Origin: Bacillota bacterium
Lineage (GTDB): Bacteria > Bacillota > Clostridia > Lachnospirales > Lachnospiraceae
Reading direction: 5' to 3'
DNA: 64,000 bases
Assembly: GCA_023386815.1 (NCBI GenBank)
Contig: JAEWIZ010000026.1
Location: 62,001 to 126,000, forward strand
Shown here piece after piece: positions 43,920 to 52,693 of the stretch. Made by a program: the position numbers and the translations under genes. The notes beneath the pieces are model-generated. The model saw only the letters and a list, made by a program, of their open reading frames with translations, made no database searches and had not been told where the DNA came from. Each line of letters starts with the position of its first letter. The first letter of the stretch is position 1.

Positions 43920-44133
43920 ATGGAAACTAGGAAGGATTTAGAGAAAATAATGCTTTCATTGGCTGACTTAGAAATATATGAGGACTTTACAGGTGAGAAT
44001 ATGATTGGTATATTTAAAGTTGAAGAAGTTAATCTGACGAATATTGAAGCAAATAAGGTATTACAATGAGAAGGGCAATGTAATAGAGGTTGTGAGTAGT
44101 AAATATATAGACCGCAATGCCAGATATTTCTGA
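43920..44133 (+). pseudogene. Small gene broken by a single frameshift (or its remnant)
   Basis: An ATG frame of 49 codons reads as an ordinary acidic protein (METRKDLEKIMLSLADLEIY ... LTNIEANKVLQ) and stops at 44067-44069. The plus-one frame then continues without a break for 21 codons, EKGNVIEVVSSKY then IDRNARYF, so removal of one base near 44064-44068 would give a single protein of about 70 residues. There is no good ribosome site, and a stop codon abuts the ATG, so it may be a decayed fragment. The minus-strand frame over it is less protein-like. Confidence 0.4.
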
Positions 44134-44177
44134 AAGGCTTAATAAACAAATAGAAAATAATTATAGTAGGAGATAAT

Positions 44178-45725
44178 ATGCAATTTAAAGAATTAAATAT
44201 AATACCGGACATATTAAAGGCACTAGAGAAGGAAAATTATGCAGTTCCAACACCAATACAAGAAGAAGCAATCCCAATTATATTAAGCGGTAGGGATGTA
44301 CTTGGCTGTGCGCAGACAGGAACCGGTAAAACAGCAGCTTTTGCGATACCAACCCTGCAATTACTTAGTAAGGAAGTATCACCTGCACATGAACAGAAGA
44401 TAAGAGCGTTAATTGTAACACCAACAAGGGAACTTGCAATACAGATCTATGAGAATTTTCGTATCTATGGCAAATATACAAAGTTAACCTCTACGGTCAT
44501 TTATGGTGGGGTTTCGCAAAAACCTCAGGAAGAAAAATTAAAGCAGGGTGTGGATATCCTGGTAGCAACTCCTGGAAGGTTAATTGACTTAATGAATCAA
44601 AGGCAGCTAGATTTGCAGCACATTAAAATTTTTATTTTAGATGAAGCGGATCGTATGTTGGATATGGGATTCATTAACGATGTGAAGAAGATTATTGCTA
44701 ATATTCCAGTAAACAAGCAAACGTTACTTTTTTCAGCAACCATGCCCCCGGATATTGCCAAACTATCCAATGAGTTGTTAAAGAAGCCAGCAAGGATAGA
44801 AATTACACCAGTATCTTCTACAGTAGAGATTATAGATCAATATTTGTACTATGTTGATAAAATTAATAAGAAAAATTTGTTACTTCATATTTTGAAAGAT
44901 AAGTCCATAACGTCTGCACTTATATTTTCTCGTACAAAGCATGGAGCAGATCGGATTGCCAGACAATTATCAAAGGAGAATGTGACAGCCCAAGCCATTC
45001 ATGGTGATAAATCTCAAGGAGCAAGGCAAAATGCTTTGAATGATTTTAAGAATCGGAAACTTCGTGTCTTAGTGGCAACAGATATTGCTGCCAGAGGAAT
45101 TGATATCGATGAACTATCCCATGTCATTAACTATGATTTACCGGAGGTGCCGGAGACCTATGTCCATCGTATCGGACGGACAGGCAGGGCTGGACTGACA
45201 GGAGTAGCAATCTCTTTCTGTGATTTTGACGAAAAGGAACTGCTAGCCAATATCGAAAAATTAATTGGAAAGCATTTAATAGAGATAAAAGAACATCCAT
45301 ATCCGTTAGTAAATAACTTCCCGGCAGAGAAGAAAACGCAGCCGAGAAAAACTACAAAAAAGGAGAGTTCCGAGTGGGATGATTTCGAAAGAACTAATAT
45401 AAAATCAGTATCATCAAGAAAAGACTATCGTTCCTTTGAAGAGGATAGGCAAACAGTCACTCAGCGAAATGATACGATACAAACGAAGAAAAAAGATATA
45501 ATACAAAAAGAGACTAAGCCCGCAAACCAAAAAGAAAGATACAGGGCGGATACAAAGCGCGGAGATTTTAAACGAAATGAATCAAAGCAGGCAGATACGA
45601 AGCAAGCTGATTCAAAACCTTCAGCTCCAAAGAAAAAGTATCGTATGACAGCAGATGGGACATTAAAAGAAAAGCGCAGCAGTTTTAGTAAGTTCCCAAA
45701 GTTTGGTAGAAAAAAAGATAAATAG
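44178..45725 (+). CDS. DEAD-box ATP-dependent RNA helicase
   Basis: This 515-residue helicase unwinds RNA in ribosome assembly, mRNA decay or cold adaptation. The full motif set is visible: Q-motif PTPIQEEAIP, motif I AQTGTGKT, PTRELA, TPGRL, DEAD (LDEADRML), SAT, the C-terminal lobe with ARGIDI and HRIGRTGR. From about residue 375 there is a hydrophilic Lys/Thr/Gln/Asp-rich tail of 140 residues with near-repeats (KQADTKQADSKP) and a basic end, probably an RNA-binding tail. It resembles RhlE/CshA-type enzymes, but the subfamily is not settled. AGGAGA precedes the ATG. Confidence 0.93.
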   Translation: MQFKELNIIPDILKALEKENYAVPTPIQEEAIPIILSGRDVLGCAQTGTGKTAAFAIPTLQLLSKEVSPAHEQKIRALIVTPTRELAIQIYENFRIYGKYTKLTSTVIYGGVSQKPQEEKLKQGVDILVATPGRLIDLMNQRQLDLQHIKIFILDEADRMLDMGFINDVKKIIANIPVNKQTLLFSATMPPDIAKLSNELLKKPARIEITPVSSTVEIIDQYLYYVDKINKKNLLLHILKDKSITSALIFSRTKHGADRIARQLSKENVTAQAIHGDKSQGARQNALNDFKNRKLRVLVATDIAARGIDIDELSHVINYDLPEVPETYVHRIGRTGRAGLTGVAISFCDFDEKELLANIEKLIGKHLIEIKEHPYPLVNNFPAEKKTQPRKTTKKESSEWDDFERTNIKSVSSRKDYRSFEEDRQTVTQRNDTIQTKKKDIIQKETKPANQKERYRADTKRGDFKRNESKQADTKQADSKPSAPKKKYRMTADGTLKEKRSSFSKFPKFGRKKDK

Positions 45726-45780
45726 GTCATGAAAGGATACTAATTGTTCCGTTTATTTTATTTTGCAGGATGAAACGTAA

Positions 45781-45809
45781 TTGTAATTTACAGGTAAGAA
45801 TGCTATAAT
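45781..45809 (+). promoter_or_regulatory. Promoter of the ROK regulator gene
   Basis: TTGTAA and an extended TGC-TATAAT box are 17 bases apart. A TTTTATAAAA palindrome at 45814-45823 follows and recurs in front of the dehydrogenase gene. Confidence 0.7.
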
Positions 45810-45851
45810 TAACTTTTATAAAATAGTTTACGAAAGTGAGTTACCAATCAG

Positions 45852-46967
45852 GTGGAGAATATCAATAATAGAGATAAAAAGAGCATGAATAAGGTTAACA
45901 TATCGAAATTCATCCTGTATCAAGGAGAGACGAATAAGCTGGAGATTGCTACAGTCTTGGGTATCAGTATGCCTACGGTTTTGCAAAATGTAAAGGAACT
46001 GATGAATGACAACATCGTTGCGGAAATCGGAAGTTATGAATCAACCGGAGGAAGAAAGGCAAAAGCACTATCAATTATTGGAGCTACTAGATACTCTGTC
46101 GGAATTGATATTACAAGAGAGCATATCAGCTTTGTCTTATTAAATTTGAAAGGTGAATTAGTAAAAACTTACCGGATTCGTAAAGGGTTTGAGAACAACC
46201 TGGATTACAATGAGTTTTTAAAGCAGGAATTAAATAACTTCATTAAAGCAGCTGAAGTTGGAACTGAGAAAATATTGGGAGTGGGAATTGCACTGCCGGG
46301 TATTATTGATCAGGAAAATGAGATTTTAATGAAATCTCATATCCTGCAGCTTAGTAGTATCAGCCTGAAGAATATAAGTCAGACCATTCCTTATAAGGTA
46401 AGGTACGAAAATGATGCGAATAGTGCAGCACGAGCAGAATTAAATTTCTCAGATCGGAATGCTGTGTATCTGTCTCTTAGTAATACGGTGGGTGGTGCGG
46501 TATATTTTAATAATACTATTTATCGAGGGGATAATTACCGCAGTGCGGAATTTGGACATACGGTTATTGTTCCTGGCGGTAAACAGTGTTACTGTGGAAA
46601 GAAGGGCTGTGTAGATGCTTATTGCTCTGCTAAAGTGCTATCAGGATATACAGGAGATAATTTGGAGGAGTTTTTCCGCCAGTTAGAAGCAAAGGATGAG
46701 GGAGCTTTAAAAGTATGGGATGATTATCTTGAGTATCTGGCAATTACTCTTACAAATCTTAGAATGGCTTTTGATTGTGATATCGTTCTAGGAGGGTATA
46801 TTGGAAGCTATCTCGGAAAATATATGCCGCAGCTTAGCAGAAAAGTTCAGGAATATAATTTGTTTGAAAATGATACGACTTATCTGAAACCCTGTAAATA
46901 CCAAAAGGAGGCCAGTGCCATTGGTATTGCCATGAGCTTTATCGAATCGTTTTTTGAAACCTTGTAG
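45852..46967 (+). CDS. ROK-family transcriptional regulator
   Basis: This protein of about 371 residues has an N-terminal winged helix (about 12-60, SKFILYQGETNKLEIATVLGISMPTVLQ in parts) followed by a sugar-kinase-like ROK domain. It shows VGIDITREHISFVLLNLKG, LGVGIALPGIID, and the zinc site CYCGKKGCVDAYC. Such proteins repress sugar genes and sense a sugar or sugar phosphate. The start is uncertain: the frame's first codon is GTG at 45852 with a distant GTGAG site, and the first ATG (45885) has a poor site. It lies upstream of a dehydrogenase and a PfkB kinase, likely targets. Confidence 0.85.
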   Translation: MENINNRDKKSMNKVNISKFILYQGETNKLEIATVLGISMPTVLQNVKELMNDNIVAEIGSYESTGGRKAKALSIIGATRYSVGIDITREHISFVLLNLKGELVKTYRIRKGFENNLDYNEFLKQELNNFIKAAEVGTEKILGVGIALPGIIDQENEILMKSHILQLSSISLKNISQTIPYKVRYENDANSAARAELNFSDRNAVYLSLSNTVGGAVYFNNTIYRGDNYRSAEFGHTVIVPGGKQCYCGKKGCVDAYCSAKVLSGYTGDNLEEFFRQLEAKDEGALKVWDDYLEYLAITLTNLRMAFDCDIVLGGYIGSYLGKYMPQLSRKVQEYNLFENDTTYLKPCKYQKEASAIGIAMSFIESFFETL

Positions 46968-47013
46968 TAAAGGTTATTTTAAGTGAAAAATAGAGGTACG
47001 ATCAAAATTCATA

Positions 47014-47042
47014 TTGACAAAAAACCAGAAACGAGCAATAAT
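47014..47042 (+). promoter_or_regulatory. Promoter of the dehydrogenase-kinase operon
   Basis: A perfect TTGACA and AATAAT are 17 bases apart. TTTTATAAAA at 47063-47072, downstream of the -10, matches the palindrome at the ROK promoter and may be the shared operator. Confidence 0.65.
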
Positions 47043-47097
47043 ATAATTACTTTAATAAAACATTTTATAAAAGATGAGAAGAAAGGGAGTATATTAT

Positions 47098-48123
47098 ATG
47101 TTGCAACAAGTTATGACAGCACCAGGGGAAATTGAATTTAGAGAAGTGCCTGTTCCGGAGATCACTGAGGATCAGGTATTAGTAAAAATTATGAACATAG
47201 GAGTATGCGGCTCCGATATTCACGTATACCATGGAGAGCATCCTTTTACCACCTATCCGGTGACCCAGGGACATGAAGTCTCCGGAGAAATCGTGCTTCT
47301 TGGCAAGAATGTGGAAGGCTTCACCCTAGGACAAAAGGTTACGATTCAGCCCCAGGTAGTATGTGGTGAATGTTATCCTTGCCGTCATGGTAAATATAAT
47401 TTGTGTGAAAGCTTAAAGGTAATGGGCTTCCAGACAACCGGTACAGCTTCTCACTTTTTTGCAGTAGATAAACAGAAGGTTACAGCTCTTCCGCAGTCCA
47501 TGTCCTTTGAGGAAGGCGCTATGATTGAACCATTAGCAGTGGCAGTGCATGCAATTAGACAAGCAGGAGATGTTACTGGACTTAATATTATTGTTTTAGG
47601 CGCAGGTCCTATTGGAAATCTTGTAGCCCAGACTGCAAAAGGTATGGGAGCTCAAAGCGTAATGATTACTGACATCAGTGACTTACGTCTGCAGCTGGCG
47701 AAGGAATGTGGAGTTGATCACTGTATTAATACGAAGTCTGAGGATTTAAACGATGCAATTTTGAAAGCCTTTGGACCGGATAAAGCAGATATTATCTACG
47801 ACTGTGCAGGAAATAATATAACGATGGGTCAGGCAATTAAATATGCTCGTAAAGGAAGTACGATAATATTGGTAGCTGTTTTTGCAGGAATGGCTACTGT
47901 GGATCTCGCAGTTGCGAATGATCACGAGCTGGATATCAAGAGTACGATGATGTATCGTAATGAGGATTACATAGATGCCATTCGTTTGGTAAGTGAGAAT
48001 AAGGTACAGCTACGTCCTCTTATTTCGAAAACCTTTGCATTTGGTGATTATCTGAAAGCTTATGAGTACATTGAGGCTAACCGTGAGACTACTATGAAGG
48101 TCATTATTAACGTCCAGGAATAA
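47098..48123 (+). CDS. Zinc-dependent medium-chain dehydrogenase (polyol/sorbitol dehydrogenase-like)
   Basis: This 341-residue NAD(P)-dependent oxidoreductase has catalytic-zinc residues Cys37 (GVCGSD), His59 and Glu60 (GHE), structural-zinc cysteines 89, 92, 95 and 103 (CGECYPCRHGKYNLC), and a Rossmann motif GAGPIG near 170. It would interconvert a sugar alcohol and a ketose; sorbitol to fructose is the plain guess, because a PfkB sugar kinase follows 37 bases later and a ROK regulator precedes. Substrate is not proven by sequence. AAAGGGAG precedes the ATG. Confidence 0.88.
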   Translation: MLQQVMTAPGEIEFREVPVPEITEDQVLVKIMNIGVCGSDIHVYHGEHPFTTYPVTQGHEVSGEIVLLGKNVEGFTLGQKVTIQPQVVCGECYPCRHGKYNLCESLKVMGFQTTGTASHFFAVDKQKVTALPQSMSFEEGAMIEPLAVAVHAIRQAGDVTGLNIIVLGAGPIGNLVAQTAKGMGAQSVMITDISDLRLQLAKECGVDHCINTKSEDLNDAILKAFGPDKADIIYDCAGNNITMGQAIKYARKGSTIILVAVFAGMATVDLAVANDHELDIKSTMMYRNEDYIDAIRLVSENKVQLRPLISKTFAFGDYLKAYEYIEANRETTMKVIINVQE

Positions 48124-48160
48124 TTGAGGCATATTAGATGTGTCCAGAAATGAGGTAAAT

Positions 48161-49120
48161 ATGATAGATGTTGTTGCTCTAGGTGAGTTATTAATTGATT
48201 TTACTCCCAGTGGAAAAAGCGGTCAGGGAAATGATTTGTTTGAAGCTAATCCGGGCGGTGCTCCCTGTAATGTATTGTCCATGCTTTCAAAATGCGATAA
48301 ATCTACGGCATTTATAGGTAAGGTTGGTAATGATATTTTTGGTCACCTGCTAAAAAGTACCTTAAAGGAAGTAGGAATCGATGACACGGGATTAAAGATG
48401 TCAGATGATGTTCGTACTACTCTGGCCTTTGTCAAAATTGATGAGACAGGTGATAGGAGCTTTGCTTTTTACCGTAATCCGGGTGCGGATATGCAGTTGA
48501 CAGAGGATGAAGTGGACGAAGCAATCATAAAAAAAGCTAGAGTATTTCATTTTGGAACCCTATCCATGACTCACGAGGAAGTTCGTAAGGCAACAAAGAA
48601 AGCCATTGCTATAGCAAAGGAGAATCACAGTCTGATTTCCTTTGATCCAAATTACAGACCTCCATTGTGGGATAGTGCCTCCAATGCAATCGAACAAATG
48701 AAATTCGGCTGCTCTGTCTGTGATATTTTAAAGATAGAAGAGGATGAGCTTGCTCTTATGTCAGGAATTAAGGATATTGATCAGGGAGTGGAGTATTTGC
48801 AGGAGAACTATCATATACCATTTATCCTGGTAACCTCTGGCGCAAAAGGCAGCAGAGCCTACTGTAATCATCAGAGTGCTTTTAAGGCAGCGTTCATAAC
48901 TGATAAAACTGTAGATACGACAGGGGCAGGAGACACCTTCCTCGGATTTTGCCTCTCATATATTTTAGAACATCCCATAGAAGTAATGACGCAGGAGAAG
49001 CTGGAGGAAATGCTCCTTTATGCAAATGGGGCAGCTTCCCTGGTAACCACAAGAAAAGGTGCAATTAAATCAATGCCGACCCTTGACGAAGTGGAGCATT
49101 GGATTTCTACATTCCGCTAA
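48161..49120 (+). CDS. PfkB-family sugar kinase (fructokinase-like)
   Basis: This 319-residue ribokinase-fold kinase has the N-terminal GELLIDFTP, the sugar-binding NPGGAPCNV (typical of fructokinases), FIGKVGNDIFG, and the catalytic DTTGAGDTFLGF with Asp near 257. It phosphorylates a ketose, probably fructose, with ATP. The ATG at 48161 has GAGG five bases before it; a GTG seven codons earlier has no site. It is downstream of the dehydrogenase in one operon, so the pair could turn a polyol into fructose phosphate. A bidirectional hairpin follows. Confidence 0.9.
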   Translation: MIDVVALGELLIDFTPSGKSGQGNDLFEANPGGAPCNVLSMLSKCDKSTAFIGKVGNDIFGHLLKSTLKEVGIDDTGLKMSDDVRTTLAFVKIDETGDRSFAFYRNPGADMQLTEDEVDEAIIKKARVFHFGTLSMTHEEVRKATKKAIAIAKENHSLISFDPNYRPPLWDSASNAIEQMKFGCSVCDILKIEEDELALMSGIKDIDQGVEYLQENYHIPFILVTSGAKGSRAYCNHQSAFKAAFITDKTVDTTGAGDTFLGFCLSYILEHPIEVMTQEKLEEMLLYANGAASLVTTRKGAIKSMPTLDEVEHWISTFR

Positions 49121-49128
49121 ACAACAAT

Positions 49129-49175
49129 AAATGCAGATCACTGGAGTTTGTTAGTAACTCCAAGGATCTGCATTT
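49129..49175. terminator. Hairpin between the kinase gene and the response regulator gene
   Basis: Outer arms AAATGCAGATC/GATCTGCATTT and inner arms GGAGTT/AACTCC form a long stem. It lies between convergent genes; the T-runs are short. Confidence 0.7.
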
Positions 49176-49213
49176 GTGTATGAAAGGGGTCAGGTGAACT
49201 GGCGAATAGGTAT

Positions 49214-50791
49214 TCACCCCTGCTTAATGCCGTTTTGTTCCCGGTACTGTTCCGGGGTGACACCAGTTAATTTCTTAAAAACTCTGAAAAAATATTTTGA
49301 ATTATCATATCCAACAGCTTTTGCGATATTGTACATCTTTTTATCTGTTTGAACTAACAGCTCCTTGGATTTATGAATTCGAATCTGATTTAAATAATCA
49401 ACAAACTTTTCACCTGTTTTTAGCTTAAAAAGATGGCTGCAATAGCTTCGGTTCATATAGAAGAGAGAGGATACAAATTCTACAGAAAGATCTTTTGAAT
49501 AGTTATGCTGAAGATAGATCTGTATTCGTTCAATCACATCATCAACTGCATAGATACTCTTTGCCTTTAATAATTCCGCAATATTCAAGAAAAACTGCCG
49601 ATAATATTCTCTGAGTTTACTCAGCTCGTAGATGTGATTTACAATATTTTGCATACTTGAGGTTTCACTGCCGGTATTAGACTGTTCCAGGTAATAGTTC
49701 ATCATAGTACGAACCTGCTCCGTCAACTGAAAGCAGTGATATTTTACGTCATTTAGGGTACAGTCCCGATTAGCTTCGTAATAATCAAATAATTGCTCCA
49801 CCAGCGAATCAACCTCTCTGGTCATTCCCGCCTCCAATCGGAATAAGAATTCGTCGGTTTTATCCCATTCTAAAAATAAAGGGGTCATGATTTTCTCATA
49901 GAAGTAGTGGGTCGATCTATGCTCAGATATTTTTTTACAGTTTAAAGCATGAGAGGCTTCCTGATAAGCATCATGCAGCTCTAGCAAATCGGAATGCTGC
50001 AGGCTAATACCAAAGGTTGCAATGTTATTGGTAGTCTGCTCAATCATGGGGGTGATATCCTCCACTAGCTGTAGACAGAGGCGCTTACTAGTAATCGGAG
50101 ATTTCTCAGGTATGAATAAGATAATGATGCCTAAATTCTCATTATGCAGATGAGGCATATAAAGGGTCATATCCTGGAAGGAGTTTCCCTCCAGACAATG
50201 GATAATACTCTTTTCATCTATGGGCTTGGTAGCGTGCAGCACAGTGAGTATTAGGTTATGGGTAGTATTAATGTAATTTAGTTTTTTTGATGTGATGGTA
50301 GGTGCGGTTTTGTGGTACCCAAGGATGAGATTTTTCAGCATTTGCAGGTCATATTCATACTGGGCGGCTTCCTTCTCCTCCTCACTGGATACAATTTGAT
50401 TTTTAATTGCTTCTTTTGATTCCAGCTTCTTAATTGCGTTAAATACCGCATTCTGTATATCCTCCCCTGAAAAGGGCTTGAGAATATAGTCAACGGCATT
50501 TGCTGTTATGGCATGCTTGATATAATCAAAGTCTTTGAATCCGCTGATCACAATAATCTGTTTGTCCGGATAGTGTTCGCTCAGATAGGGCAATAGCTGG
50601 GTACCATTCATGACGGGCATCTGCATATCGGTTATAATAATATCTGGATTATACTCCTTTATGAGTGCCAGTGCGGTCTCACCATCCTCTGCCTCTGCGA
50701 CACAGGATACGGTTTCCTTAATCGGCTCCAGTTTTTTTAGAGTACCCTGCCTCGTTATAGCTTCATCATCAACAAGAATATAAGTGTACAT
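49214..50791 (-). CDS. YesN-like response regulator with AraC-type DNA-binding domain
   Basis: This 525-residue protein has a receiver domain at residues 1 to about 120, with phospho-acceptor Asp55 in IIITDMQMPVMNG and acidic pair Asp8-Asp9. A long helical middle follows, then an AraC/XylS double helix-turn-helix at about 420-520 (MNRSYCSHLFKLKTGEKFVDYL, YFFRVFKKLTGVTPEQYR). It pairs with the histidine kinase encoded just upstream on the same strand; stop and start share one base (TAATG). The divergent sugar-transport operon is the expected target, and a pair of direct repeats lies ahead of it. Confidence 0.93.
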   Translation of the reverse strand: MYTYILVDDEAITRQGTLKKLEPIKETVSCVAEAEDGETALALIKEYNPDIIITDMQMPVMNGTQLLPYLSEHYPDKQIIVISGFKDFDYIKHAITANAVDYILKPFSGEDIQNAVFNAIKKLESKEAIKNQIVSSEEEKEAAQYEYDLQMLKNLILGYHKTAPTITSKKLNYINTTHNLILTVLHATKPIDEKSIIHCLEGNSFQDMTLYMPHLHNENLGIIILFIPEKSPITSKRLCLQLVEDITPMIEQTTNNIATFGISLQHSDLLELHDAYQEASHALNCKKISEHRSTHYFYEKIMTPLFLEWDKTDEFLFRLEAGMTREVDSLVEQLFDYYEANRDCTLNDVKYHCFQLTEQVRTMMNYYLEQSNTGSETSSMQNIVNHIYELSKLREYYRQFFLNIAELLKAKSIYAVDDVIERIQIYLQHNYSKDLSVEFVSSLFYMNRSYCSHLFKLKTGEKFVDYLNQIRIHKSKELLVQTDKKMYNIAKAVGYDNSKYFFRVFKKLTGVTPEQYREQNGIKQG

Positions 50792-52533
50792 TAATTGCCT
50801 CCCTCCAATACTGGTAATTTTATCTCGATGGTGGTACCGATACCTTCCGTACTTCGTACGGATAAACCATAGCCCTTCCCATAATAAAGCTCAATCCTGG
50901 TGTGAATATTCTTCAGACCAATACTTTGCTTATCCCTATGCCCCAACTCAGTAAAGGTAGCTTCCTGTCTTAGTTTATTTTGAAGATCGATTAGCTGTTG
51001 CTGATTCATCCCTTGGCCATCGTCCGTTACCTCAATATATAGATAATGCTGATCAACTCTAGCGCTGATATCGATTCTAGAGCCTACATGACAGTACTTT
51101 AGCCCGTGAAATAAAGCATTCTCAACTAAGGGCTGCAGGATCAGCTTTAGAACATGCTGTTTTTTGACGGCCTCGGGAATCTGAATATTCAAATCAAAAT
51201 TATCGCTGAATCTGATTTTTTGAATGGAAACATAGTCACAGACATGTCCAAGCTCGTCCTGGAGCGTAACCATTTCGCTCTTTGTTTTAATGGCATAGCG
51301 GAACATATTTCCCAGAGACATAGCCATTGTAGCAATTCGTTCATTCCCTTCAATGAAGGCGATACTGTTAATTGATTCCAGAGTGTTAAACAAAAAGTGA
51401 GAATTAATCCAGGCCTCCAGGGATTTCATTTGAGAATCCAAAGTGATTAACTTATTCTGGTAATCTCGCTTAATCGAGATATTTAGTTCATCAACCATGG
51501 TGTTGTATTCATTATACAGAACTCCAATTTCATCATTTCGATTCAAATAGCGCCCGGTCAAGGTCAAATGACTGCCGTGCTGTGATGCCATCTTGTTACT
51601 GAGATGAGTAATTGGTTTTGTCAGGTTGTTGGAGAAGATAATGGATAGAAGAATAGCACCAGCCATACAAATGACGGCAATCATCAGTAACAATACTTCT
51701 GTTAAATTATAGGCCTTGTATAACTCGTCATAATTAAATACTGCTGACAAGGACAGTTGGCTTAAATTCAAATCCGTTTTTAATATTTTTTTATTCTTTT
51801 CGGTAAAACTACTCTTAATCTGATCCAGATTCGTATAAAGAATCTGACTGTTTCTCTTGTTTTCAATAGAGAGTAGAGTGATATTTGGCAAGGTGTTTAC
51901 CGTACTCAGATCAAACATAGCAGGGTTACAATCTATGATTAAGGTACCAAGAAATTCATGGGTATAGACATCATAAAGACTCTTGGCAAAAAAAAGGCTA
52001 TCACGTTTGCCTGTGAACATGGTATGCTCGCCAAGATCGCTGATATATAATTTACCGTTCAGTGCGGTTGTTTCCTCAAACCATTTTGAATCACCGGGAT
52101 CATAACCGAATACCAGATCACCATTCATTCCGGTATTATAACCGATATTGACGCCGGAGGGGGTAATAACATATAGGCCATAAATGAAATCGTAAGTATA
52201 GAGTATATTTTGACAGATAAACTTGATATTTTGGTTCGTATCATAGATTTCATAGCTGGAATGCTTAGAGTTTGGAGTTGAGTATTTCTTCAAATTTTCA
52301 ATAATGGAGTATTCTCCATCAGAGTAGAAGGTGAATATTCCAGCAACCTGCTCTACTTTATAAACGGTGTCATTTGCCTCATCAGTCGCTTTCATAAAGA
52401 TATTAGAGGATACATCATTCATCTGCTGAAAGGTAGTAGTTTTATAGCGTTCATACGCAAATACAGTAAGAATAATTAACGGAATAACAGATATAAAAAA
52501 CAATGTAACAAAAAACTTATTTTTCAACTTCAT
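50791..52533 (-). CDS. YesM-like sensor histidine kinase
   Basis: This 580-residue membrane sensor has a first membrane segment near 8-28. An outer sensing domain spans about 30-275 (Cache-like, GLYVITPSGVNIGYNTG), then a second membrane segment at about 277-298 and a HAMP linker. The His_kinase region holds the phospho-accepting His in INSHFLFNTLESI near 380, and the HATPase domain has VENALFHGLKYC, DDGQGMN and GIGTTIEIKLP. The family responds to extracellular sugars and acts on the AraC-type partner. It is divergent from the transporter genes. Confidence 0.93.
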   Translation of the reverse strand: MKLKNKFFVTLFFISVIPLIILTVFAYERYKTTTFQQMNDVSSNIFMKATDEANDTVYKVEQVAGIFTFYSDGEYSIIENLKKYSTPNSKHSSYEIYDTNQNIKFICQNILYTYDFIYGLYVITPSGVNIGYNTGMNGDLVFGYDPGDSKWFEETTALNGKLYISDLGEHTMFTGKRDSLFFAKSLYDVYTHEFLGTLIIDCNPAMFDLSTVNTLPNITLLSIENKRNSQILYTNLDQIKSSFTEKNKKILKTDLNLSQLSLSAVFNYDELYKAYNLTEVLLLMIAVICMAGAILLSIIFSNNLTKPITHLSNKMASQHGSHLTLTGRYLNRNDEIGVLYNEYNTMVDELNISIKRDYQNKLITLDSQMKSLEAWINSHFLFNTLESINSIAFIEGNERIATMAMSLGNMFRYAIKTKSEMVTLQDELGHVCDYVSIQKIRFSDNFDLNIQIPEAVKKQHVLKLILQPLVENALFHGLKYCHVGSRIDISARVDQHYLYIEVTDDGQGMNQQQLIDLQNKLRQEATFTELGHRDKQSIGLKNIHTRIELYYGKGYGLSVRSTEGIGTTIEIKLPVLEGGN

Positions 52534-52604
52534 ATGAAATCTCCCTCAAAATGTACTCCCTCATAAAATCGTAGAAACTACTCTGCAATGCAATTATTTG
52601 TCGA

Positions 52605-52644
52605 ATCCAACAAAAGTATACCATAACATCCAACAAAAGTATAC
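52605..52644 (+). promoter_or_regulatory. Two 17-bp direct repeats ahead of the sugar transporter operon
   Basis: ATCCAACAAAAGTATAC occurs at 52605-52621 and 52628-52644, a 23-base period (about two helical turns). The second copy covers where a -35 would lie for the TATGTT box at 52651-52656. This is a typical layout for an AraC-type activator. No good -35 is present, in line with activation. Confidence 0.68.
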
Positions 52645-52693
52645 TAACGTTATGTTATTATTAATTTACAAACTAAAGGAGGTTAATGTATTT

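Noticed and set aside
43898..44212. Minus-strand frame of 104 codons
   Set aside because: Composition is unlike a protein and no ribosome site is present; the plus strand shows a better small frameshifted gene.
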